From positions 372,001 to 436,000 of the forward strand of contig JADJUS010000022.1 in assembly GCA_016716905.1 (NCBI GenBank): a stretch of 64,000 nt of DNA. Reading direction: 5' to 3'. This document shows, one piece after another, positions 16,715 to 24,084 of this stretch. The translations under genes and the position numbers were made by a program. Each line of letters begins with the position of its first letter. Position 1 is the stretch's first letter. Origin of the DNA: Acidobacteriota bacterium (lineage in GTDB: Bacteria > Acidobacteriota > Vicinamibacteria > Vicinamibacterales > SCN-69-37). A model generated the notes under the pieces. That model worked only from the letters and a program-made list of their open reading frames with translations, made no database searches and had not been told where the DNA came from.

Positions 16715-18409
16715 TCAGCCTTTCAGCACTGGTCGTCGACCGCCGAGGCCGGTAGCGGCTTCGATCACCCGAGCGACCACGAGCAGCCCCGCCTCGTCGT
16801 ACAACCGGCCCGCAAGGGTAAACCCCGTCGGCGTGCCGTTGTCGCGGAACCCCGTGGGCACCGCGATGGCCGGGTGGCCCGTCAGACTCGTGATGGGGTT
16901 GAGGCTGGTGGGATCAAGCGTGACCGGACCTGAGACCATGACGTCCACGTCCTTTGTCGCGCGCGCGTAGGCTTCCATCAACCTCAGCCGCACGCGGTTT
17001 GCCTGCAGGTAGTCCACGGCCGTGACCAGGTGATACGCGCGCAAATCGTTGCGCACGCGCTGTGCGCGCAGGCCGGCATCGGCGCCGGTGGTCACCACCG
17101 TCTCAAAACCCGCCGCGCGCTCGGTGTATTCGATGAAGTACGTGAGGTCGCTCGTGGGCACCTTGACGGTGCGAATCTCGAGCCCGGCCGCGCGGAGCGC
17201 ATCGAGCGCCCTCGTGTTGTTCGCGCGCACCGCAGGGTCCTTCTCGAGTTCGAGCATGCCTTCGACGACACCGACGACCCTGCCCTTGGCGGATTCGCGG
17301 CTGTCCCAGGCAAACGGCAGGCCTTCGGGCACGGAGAGGTCGTAGCCGTCGGGACCGGCGATGGCATGCAGCACGATCGCGCAGTCTTCGACCGTGCGGC
17401 AGATGGGGCCAATCTTGTCGAGCGTCCACCCGGCGGCCATGACGCCGCGCCGGCTGACGCGGCCGAAGGTGGGACGCAGGCCCACCACGCCGCACCGCAC
17501 CGCGGGCGACAGGATCGATCCTCCGGTGTCGGTGCCAATCGCAAAAGCCACTAGCCCCGCCGCAGCCGCCGCGCCCGATCCGGCCGACGATCCGCTGGAG
17601 CCCTGCGCGGGATCCCAGGGATTGTTGGTGCGTCCGCCGAACCACTGATCCCCGAACGCGAACTCACCCGTGGTCAGCTTCGCCACGAGCACTGCGCCCT
17701 CGCGGGTCAACCGCTGCACCACCTCCGCGTCTTCATCGATGACCCGCCGCTCGAACGGCGCCGCGCCCCATGTGGTGGGCGCGCCTTTGGCCGCCACAAT
17801 GTCTTTGACGCCCCAGGGGATGCCATGCAGAAGCCCGCGGTACTTCCCCCGCGCCAGTTCCCGATCGAGTTCACGCGCCTGCGCCATGGCGCGCTCGGCC
17901 GTCAGGTTCACCACGCAGTTCAGCGACGGGTTGTACCGTTCCAGCCGGCGCAGGTACATCTCGGTCAGTTCTTCAGACGACACCACGCGCCTTCGCACCA
18001 AATCCGCCAGTTGCGCGATTGAGCGAAACGCAAGGTCATCCAGATTCGATGGCCTTGTCTGCCGACCCGGCGCCGCCGGACGATGCACCCGCGCTGGTAC
18101 GACCACGGGAAAACCCGGCACGCGAGGATTGAAGAGGATGGGTGATGGGACGTCGTTCTCGGGCGGCGCCAGATGCAGTTCTTCCGCGCGCGTCAGAATC
18201 CGATTCAGCGACGCGACCATGCCTTGCTGCTCGGCTTCGCTGTACTTCAGTCCGGCCAGCTGCACGGCCTCGCGGACCATGGCCGCGGTGACGCGTGATT
18301 GCGGCGCCTGAGCCGCCTGTGCGAAGAGCGCGCGCGCGAACGGCTCGGAACCAATGCCGATCGCCGCCAGCGCTGCAAAAAACTGCCGCCGGTTTGGTAT
18401 GTCGCTCAT
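16715..18409 (-). CDS. Tat-exported amidase-signature enzyme
   Basis: Amidase-signature hydrolase of 564 residues. The N-terminus has a twin-arginine signal (NRRQFFAALAAIG, Arg 7-8) and a cleavage-like AQAAQA. The Ser-cisSer-Lys triad is visible: Lys in PWGVKDIVA, the glycine/serine-rich QGSSGSSAGSGAA, and the nucleophile region GTDTGGSILSP. C-terminal TSLTGHPAIAVPTGF is typical. Substrate class (amide, ureide or peptide amide) is not evident. The start codon directly abuts the stop of the upstream kinase K1 on the same strand, so it is probably co-transcribed with the kinase array. Confidence 0.9.
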   Translation of the reverse strand: MSDIPNRRQFFAALAAIGIGSEPFARALFAQAAQAPQSRVTAAMVREAVQLAGLKYSEAEQQGMVASLNRILTRAEELHLAPPENDVPSPILFNPRVPGFPVVVPARVHRPAAPGRQTRPSNLDDLAFRSIAQLADLVRRRVVSSEELTEMYLRRLERYNPSLNCVVNLTAERAMAQARELDRELARGKYRGLLHGIPWGVKDIVAAKGAPTTWGAAPFERRVIDEDAEVVQRLTREGAVLVAKLTTGEFAFGDQWFGGRTNNPWDPAQGSSGSSAGSGAAAAAGLVAFAIGTDTGGSILSPAVRCGVVGLRPTFGRVSRRGVMAAGWTLDKIGPICRTVEDCAIVLHAIAGPDGYDLSVPEGLPFAWDSRESAKGRVVGVVEGMLELEKDPAVRANNTRALDALRAAGLEIRTVKVPTSDLTYFIEYTERAAGFETVVTTGADAGLRAQRVRNDLRAYHLVTAVDYLQANRVRLRLMEAYARATKDVDVMVSGPVTLDPTSLNPITSLTGHPAIAVPTGFRDNGTPTGFTLAGRLYDEAGLLVVARVIEAATGLGGRRPVLKG

Positions 18410-21160
18410 CTACTTCCCCCCAGCCCGCGCCCGCAGTTCGTCGAACCAGTGGGTAATCACGGTAATCGTCGGGCGCTCGGTGCTGTTGGCGGTGACGGGA
18501 ATGATCGCCAGGAAGCGACGGCCGTCGGCGGAGATGTCGAAGGGGCGCCCGACGATGGCGCCGCCCCATCTGCTGGTGTCGAGCGCCTGCGCGGGTGTGC
18601 CGTAGACAAAGTCCGGGCGGCCGGGAGTGGCCTGCACCGGCACGGTCATCAAACGACTGCGATCGATCGTGCGGAAGAAGAGTTCCTTGCCGTCCCTCGA
18701 CCACATGGGGATTCGGCCGCCCCCGGACGAGATCTGCCAATGTCCGCCGCCGGCATTCGGAAACGGCCGAACGTGGATCTCGTCCACCGTGCTCCCCTCC
18801 GGCGACTGATACGCGATCCAGCGACCATCGGGCGAAATCTCGGCGCTACCCACTTGCCGGGAAGACCCGGGAATAAGTGGTGTCGCGATGCCGTCACCAC
18901 CGGGTGTGTGCACGTAGAGGAACGACGCTCCGCCGTCAGCGGACAGTGCGAGCACCCGGAGGTCCTTCAGCACCTGAAACGGTGTGTCGAATGTCCGTGG
19001 CGTTGTCGTCACCTGCTCCGCAGCACCGGTACCGTCGGCCATGCGACGGAAGATGTCGCCCTGAGCACCCTCGGTGATTCTGTAGAGCACCTGGCGACTC
19101 TCTGGCGTCCAGACAGGGTAGTTGTCCTGGTCTAGCCCAGACGTCAGCCGGCTCATCGTTTTGCGTGCGAAATCCCAGATCCAAATGTCCTGTTCGCCAT
19201 CCGAGGCACCCGCGGCCACACGGGTACCATCGGGTGAGATTCTGGGGTATGTGTATGCGCGCGACGGAGCGCCCGACTTTTCCTCGCGACCTTCTCGATC
19301 GACCCACACGAGGTCGCTCACGGGATCGCCCGTGCCTGACAGAAACGCAATCATGCCGTTGTCTGACACCGCGAACTTCCCGGCACCGGTAGCAGCTGTA
19401 GAATCCACGCCCTCGACGACGGGCACGGGCCCGCCCGAGAGTTGCGCCGATGCGCTCGCCGGTTGTGCAAAGAGCGTGTTGTCCCGCACCCAGAGCAGGT
19501 GACCGCTCGACACCAGCCGCCCGTCAGCACCGCCGTGCACCAGCACACGCCGCGCGCCGCCGCCGATCGGTTGAATCACGATCTGGCCGTCGTTGAAAAG
19601 GGTTCCCGGTTGGCGCACCGAATAGATAAGGTCCTTGCCTCCGTTCACCACTTGGGGCCGAGCCATCTGCTCGTTGCTGTCCTCTGTGGCTTCCACCAGC
19701 GCTTCGACGGTTCCCCCGGTATCGGCCACTGACAGAATCCGTTGGCCCTGACTGGAGACGATACGGCCGCCGCTCCAATGGAGACCGAAGGTCGGGGTGG
19801 TCTCACAGATCGTGACGGGCGCGCCGCCGGTCACGGCAATCTTCTTGACGAGGCCCAACCCCACACCGGTGCCTCCTGACTCCGTCGTCGCGAACGCGAT
19901 CGACTGACTGTCTGGCGAAAAGACGAGGTCCCGTGGATCGATGTCCGAGCCGCGTAGGGGCTGCGCCTCGAGTTCGCCCATCCGGCGGATGTAGATCTGA
20001 CTGTTGGCGGTGAACGCGATCATCGTTCCATCGGGCGACAGCGCAAGGTTCTGCCGGCCCGTCCGCGTGAACTCGACGCCTTCGGGCAACGTGTAGAAAA
20101 AGCGCGCCTGGACGTTGGGGACGACGGTGGCGGTTCGCCAGGGTGCCCACAGGACGACGGCGGCACCGAGGCTGGCCGCGGTTAGCGCCCAGGGCAGGAG
20201 GCGCTGCCATCGCGGGATCGGTGGCGCCGATGCGGCCCGAGCGGAGTCGAAAGCGCCGGCGCCTGGCTGCGCGTCCGTGTCGGGTGTCGCGATCGCCGGA
20301 TCTTCGAGCACCAGCCGCGCCTCGCCGATGTCGCGCAGCCTCCGACGCGGGTCCTTCTCCAGGCAGCGCCCGAGCAGTTCCCGCACCCGCCGCGGTGTCG
20401 TCCCCGGCAGCGTCGTCAGATCCACCGGACGCGTCATCACGTGCGCCAGCGTTTCGGGAATCGTCTCGGCGACAAACAGCGAGCGCCCTGTCAACATTTC
20501 GTAGAGCACGACGCCGAACGAAAAGATGTCGGCGCGCTTATCGACCGGCTTGCCTTTGGCCTGCTCGGGGGCCATGTAGGCGGCCGTGCCGAGGATGACG
20601 CCCATCTGCGTCATGCGCGCGGTCAGCGTCGGCGAGTTCATCGGGTCCAGGATCCCGGGTCCAGAGTCCAGGGTTCGATCGATCGCCTTCGCCAGCCCGA
20701 AGTCCAGCACCTTCACCATGCCATCCGCGCGCACCTTCACGTTGGCCGGCTTCAGGTCGCGATGGATGATCCCCTGTTCGTGCGCGGCTTCGAGCGCGGT
20801 GGCGATCTGGCGCGCGATGGCAAGCGCGTCTTCGAGCGGCAGGGCGCCATTCCCAATCAACTCCGACAGGTCCTGCCCCTCGACCAGTTCCATGGCCAGA
20901 TACGCGCCGCGCTCGAACGAGCCCGCGTCGTAGATGTGTGCGATGTTCGGGTGGTTGAGGGACGCGAGCGTTTTGGCTTCGCGTTCAAACCGCGCCACGC
21001 GGTCGGGGTCGCCGGCAAACACGTCCGGCAGAATCTTGAGCGCGACGTCGCGATCGAGCTTGCCGTCTCGGGCGCGATACACCTCGCCCATTCCGCCTCT
21101 GCCCAGTTCGGCAAGGATTTCGTACGCGCCAAGGCGCGTTCCGGGAGACAAACCACTCAT
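18410..21160 (-). CDS. Membrane Ser/Thr protein kinase K1 with PD40/TolB-like propeller
   Basis: About 916 residues. The cytoplasmic kinase domain has GRGGMGEVYRARD, the VALK lysine, IIHRDLKPAN, DFGLA and MAPEQAKG, all in canonical order over the first 280 residues. A single membrane segment (LLPWALTAASLGAAVVLWAPW) lies near residue 320. The rest is a periplasmic six- to seven-bladed propeller with repeated LSPDG/FSPDS/ISPDGRWIAY motifs. It lacks the palindromic inserts seen in K2-K6 and so shows the uninterrupted kinase (beta4-beta5 loop IYDAGSFERGAYLAMELVEG in short form: DAGSFERG). ATG 21160 is chosen; GTG 21169 is possible. Ligand and targets are unknown. It is likely the last kinase of a K4-K3-K2-K1-amidase transcript. 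Confidence 0.93.
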   Translation of the reverse strand: MSGLSPGTRLGAYEILAELGRGGMGEVYRARDGKLDRDVALKILPDVFAGDPDRVARFEREAKTLASLNHPNIAHIYDAGSFERGAYLAMELVEGQDLSELIGNGALPLEDALAIARQIATALEAAHEQGIIHRDLKPANVKVRADGMVKVLDFGLAKAIDRTLDSGPGILDPMNSPTLTARMTQMGVILGTAAYMAPEQAKGKPVDKRADIFSFGVVLYEMLTGRSLFVAETIPETLAHVMTRPVDLTTLPGTTPRRVRELLGRCLEKDPRRRLRDIGEARLVLEDPAIATPDTDAQPGAGAFDSARAASAPPIPRWQRLLPWALTAASLGAAVVLWAPWRTATVVPNVQARFFYTLPEGVEFTRTGRQNLALSPDGTMIAFTANSQIYIRRMGELEAQPLRGSDIDPRDLVFSPDSQSIAFATTESGGTGVGLGLVKKIAVTGGAPVTICETTPTFGLHWSGGRIVSSQGQRILSVADTGGTVEALVEATEDSNEQMARPQVVNGGKDLIYSVRQPGTLFNDGQIVIQPIGGGARRVLVHGGADGRLVSSGHLLWVRDNTLFAQPASASAQLSGGPVPVVEGVDSTAATGAGKFAVSDNGMIAFLSGTGDPVSDLVWVDREGREEKSGAPSRAYTYPRISPDGTRVAAGASDGEQDIWIWDFARKTMSRLTSGLDQDNYPVWTPESRQVLYRITEGAQGDIFRRMADGTGAAEQVTTTPRTFDTPFQVLKDLRVLALSADGGASFLYVHTPGGDGIATPLIPGSSRQVGSAEISPDGRWIAYQSPEGSTVDEIHVRPFPNAGGGHWQISSGGGRIPMWSRDGKELFFRTIDRSRLMTVPVQATPGRPDFVYGTPAQALDTSRWGGAIVGRPFDISADGRRFLAIIPVTANSTERPTITVITHWFDELRARAGGK
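20643..20677. repeat. Heptamer tandem repeat in the K1 activation segment
   Basis: Five degenerate 7-bp units (consensus GGGTCCA on the plus strand) lie inside the K1 coding region and encode RTLDSGPGILDP, just after DFGLAKAI. Confidence 0.75.
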
Positions 21161-21208
21161 GTCAGACACGGCGACATTGTGGCCCAGATCGGCTCACAGC
21201 CAAGCGCC

Positions 21209-21255
21209 CAGCTCCCCAGTTCCCCAGTTCCTAAGTTCCCCATCTCCCCAGTTCC
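21209..21255. repeat. CCCCAGTT-type tandem repeat between K2 and K1
   Basis: Several 8-bp CCCCAGTT-like units with variants fill much of the 86-bp (or longer) gap between the K2 stop and the K1 start. The same unit recurs upstream of K5. Confidence 0.7.
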
Positions 21256-24084
21256 TCACTTCACCATTTTCATGAGTGAGGTCCAATTCGTGACCACCGT
21301 CAGCGGAATGGCCGGCGCGAAATTGCCGAGACCACCGGGAGCCACCGACAGCAGGATGCGCTGGCCGTCTGAAGATACGTCGTATTGGTACGCGCCAGTG
21401 GCCCCGGGCTGCACAGTGCCATTCAACCCGAACAACGGCCTTGCGGTGCCGGGCACCAAGCCCGGATTCACAGTCACTGGCACGGCGACCAACATCGCGC
21501 CGTTGAGATAAAACAGCTCTCGCCCGTCCCGGCGCCACCGCGGGTACGCACCACCGCCCGCGGAGATCGGCCACTTCCCTCCCGACGGATCCGGGAACGT
21601 CTGCACCACTACCTCGTAGTTGCCGGACTCGTTGGTCGTGTAGGCCAGCCACCGGCCATCGCGCGAGAGCGAGGCATGAGGATGATCGAAGCCGTCTGCG
21701 AGGTAAGGCACCACCTTGTTGTCAGCTTTCGACAACACGTACAGACCTCGAATGCCGGAATCCGTTCGCGCAAATACCACGCGCGTGCCGTCACTGGATT
21801 CGTCGAGTGCCGAAAGATCCTGGCCGGCCTCGCGGTGCAGCGTGGTCATCGCCGTGGCACCATTCGCCAGTCGTTGCGCAATCTCGAAACGGCCGTCGTC
21901 GGCCTCCGATCCGAATATCAGGCGCGTGCTGTCATCCGACCACGTCGGGCTGCCGGCCCGGCGGTTCGTCGTCAGCGGTGCTTTGACGTTGCGGCCGAGG
22001 TCCGCCACCCACAACTGACGGCCGGTCACGCTGGCCATCAGCTCCAGCAGCGCGACACGAGCGCCATCGGGAGAGAGCCGGAGGGTGAACGCGGATACTG
22101 GTGGCCCGACCGTCTCCACGGGCTTGCCGCTGCGATCGACCCACGTCAGCCGCCGGTCCACCATCCCCACGGCCCCCTGGTCGGGGTTGCTGCTGAAGGC
22201 CAGGACACCTGCGTCCGACACCGTGAATCCCGCACGGCCATTCCCAATCAAGCTGGCCAGACCCGGAGCGACCACCACGGGGTCGCCAGTCAGTTGCCGC
22301 GTCCGCATGTCCATCGTCTGCGCCAGCAGATTGTCGCCCTTGGAATAGAGCAACAGGTTCGGCGCAGCGAATCTCGCGTAGTCCGATTGCACTACTTTGT
22401 GTCGATCCGGCGAATCTATGGAACCCGCGAAGATGGCCCAGTCGCCGCGCGCCGCTGTCTGCGCCTGATAGATGAAGTGGCGGCCATCGGGCAGGAACTG
22501 CGGCCACAGATGCGCCACTTCGCTCGTTGATGCGTCAAGCGTGGTCACCTGCGTTGGCACGCCGCCGGTGGCAGAGACGCGCTGAACACCTTTGGTGCCC
22601 TGCGAAGAGACCACCAACACGCCTTGGGCATTCCAGCTTCCGCTGGCGTTGTTTGAGGGCAGTTCGCAAATCGTCCGCACGGCGCCACCCGTGACGTCCA
22701 CCGTCTGCAATCGACTGCCGCGCGACAGGCCCCCCCCTGTCATCCCACCGGTCTGCATCAAGAACGCGAGGTGCCGGCTGTCAGGAGACCAGAAGGGTGA
22801 CTGAGGCGCCGTGGCGTCTGGTGTGCTCTGCGTACCCGAGACGGCGACCGCCTCCATTGCGTCGAGCCGCCGAATCCAGAGCTGGTCCTGCTCCGCGGCC
22901 TTCGACGTGGCCGCAAAGGCCAGCATCTTGCCGTCCGGGGAGATCGCCATGCGCGGCGTCCCACCGATGAATTGCCCTTGACCTGGGGGGCTCACCGAAA
23001 AACGCGCCATCAGGAGCGCGGCTTCGTTCTTCGTCCCGGACGACATCGCGAACACGACTGCCGCCACGGTGGCGACGACCGCGAGTGTCGCCCAGATCGC
23101 GCGCTCCCATCGACCGACGCCCGAGCGCGGGGCCGCGACTAGGGCCGCGACGGGAGGCGCCTCCGATGGCGATGCGGCTTCGTCGAGTTCGAGCCGGGCA
23201 CCACTGATCGCGCCAAGCCGGCGCTTGGGATCTTTCTCGAGGCATCGGCGAAGCAGGCGACGGATGGGCGCGGGCAGGTCCGGCGGCAACGCATCAAACG
23301 TCGGCGTCTCTTTGATGACGTTCGCGAGCGTGACGCTGATGTCCTCGCCTTCAAAGGCGCGTCGCCCCGTGAGCATCTCGTAGAACACCACGCCGAACGC
23401 CCAGATGTCCGCGCGCCGATCGACGGCGCGACCGCGCGCCTGTTCAGGCGCCATGTAGGCGGCGGTGCCGATGACCATGCCCATCTGCGTCGCCCGCGCG
23501 GTGAGTGTGGGCGAATTATTGGAGTCCTGGGGTCCCGAGGTCCCGGAGTCCATCGCCTTCGCCAGGCCGAAGTCCAGCACCTTCACGGTGCCGTCCTCGC
23601 GCACCTTGATGTTCTGCGGCTTGAGGTCGCGATGCACGATGCCCTGCTCGTGCGCGGCTTCGAGCGCATCGATGATCTGGCGCCCGATGGCGATGGCGTC
23701 TTCCGTACGTAGGGCGCCCTGTTCGCCAAGGGCGCCACGGCCGATCAACTCCGACAGGTCCTGCCCTTCGACCAGTTCCATGACAAGCGCGCGGGAAACG
23801 ACCTCAGAGGTCGGTCCGGCACCACTCACACCGCGACCGACCTCTGAGGTCGTTTCCGCTATCCCGTAGATCTGCGCGATGTTCGGATGGTTGAGCGACG
23901 CGAGCACTTGTGCTTCGCGCGTGAAGCGCGCGAGGCGATCCGCATCGAGCGCGAAGGCCTCGGGCAGCACCTTGATCGCGACGTCACGATTGAGCCTCGT
24001 ATCGCGCGCGCGATACACCTCGCCCATTCCGCCCTCGCCAAGCTTTGAGACGACCTGATAAGAACCTATGGACTGACCAATCAT
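21256..24084 (-). CDS. Membrane Ser/Thr protein kinase K2 with PD40/TolB-like propeller
   Basis: 942 residues. Kinase motifs: GEGGMGEVYRARD, catalytic Lys 38, HRD 151-153, DFG 171-173, AAYMAPEQARGR. One membrane segment at about 329-347 (AIWATLAVVATVAAVVFAM) separates it from a periplasmic propeller with repeated ISPDGKMLAFA, SPDSRHLAF and LSPDGARVALL motifs. Two in-frame palindromic DNA inserts are present: residues 77-97 in the beta4-beta5 loop and residues 119-127 (LGEQGALRT) in the alphaD-alphaE loop. The ATG overlaps the K3 stop as ATGA, implying translational coupling. Signal and substrates are unknown. Confidence 0.93.
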   Translation of the reverse strand: MIGQSIGSYQVVSKLGEGGMGEVYRARDTRLNRDVAIKVLPEAFALDADRLARFTREAQVLASLNHPNIAQIYGIAETTSEVGRGVSGAGPTSEVVSRALVMELVEGQDLSELIGRGALGEQGALRTEDAIAIGRQIIDALEAAHEQGIVHRDLKPQNIKVREDGTVKVLDFGLAKAMDSGTSGPQDSNNSPTLTARATQMGMVIGTAAYMAPEQARGRAVDRRADIWAFGVVFYEMLTGRRAFEGEDISVTLANVIKETPTFDALPPDLPAPIRRLLRRCLEKDPKRRLGAISGARLELDEAASPSEAPPVAALVAAPRSGVGRWERAIWATLAVVATVAAVVFAMSSGTKNEAALLMARFSVSPPGQGQFIGGTPRMAISPDGKMLAFAATSKAAEQDQLWIRRLDAMEAVAVSGTQSTPDATAPQSPFWSPDSRHLAFLMQTGGMTGGGLSRGSRLQTVDVTGGAVRTICELPSNNASGSWNAQGVLVVSSQGTKGVQRVSATGGVPTQVTTLDASTSEVAHLWPQFLPDGRHFIYQAQTAARGDWAIFAGSIDSPDRHKVVQSDYARFAAPNLLLYSKGDNLLAQTMDMRTRQLTGDPVVVAPGLASLIGNGRAGFTVSDAGVLAFSSNPDQGAVGMVDRRLTWVDRSGKPVETVGPPVSAFTLRLSPDGARVALLELMASVTGRQLWVADLGRNVKAPLTTNRRAGSPTWSDDSTRLIFGSEADDGRFEIAQRLANGATAMTTLHREAGQDLSALDESSDGTRVVFARTDSGIRGLYVLSKADNKVVPYLADGFDHPHASLSRDGRWLAYTTNESGNYEVVVQTFPDPSGGKWPISAGGGAYPRWRRDGRELFYLNGAMLVAVPVTVNPGLVPGTARPLFGLNGTVQPGATGAYQYDVSSDGQRILLSVAPGGLGNFAPAIPLTVVTNWTSLMKMVK
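23521..23551. repeat. Degenerate 7/8-bp tandem repeat in the K2 activation segment
   Basis: Units GGAGTCC, TGGGGTCC, CGAGGTCC, CGGAGTCC in a row encode the residues just after DFGLAKAM (DSGTSGPQDS). Related arrays occur at the same site in K1, K3, K4 and K5. Confidence 0.75.
23704..23736. repeat. 33-bp hairpin element inside K2 (alphaD-alphaE loop)
   Basis: On the coding strand the arms GGCGCCCTTG and CAGGGCGCC flank a short loop and are followed by CTACGTACG. The element encodes GALGEQGALRT in frame. Its arms and tail match the element in K6 at 34485-34517; only the loop differs. Confidence 0.8.
23794..23857. repeat. 64-bp double-hairpin (REPIN-like) element inside K2
   Basis: Two perfect inverted 22-bp arms (23794-23815 and 23836-23857) flank a 20-bp spacer. 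Each arm itself holds the palindrome CGACCTCAGAGGTCG. It is read in frame as ETTSEVGRGVSGAGPTSEVV, within the beta4-beta5 loop. Near-identical copies lie in K4 and K5. Confidence 0.88.
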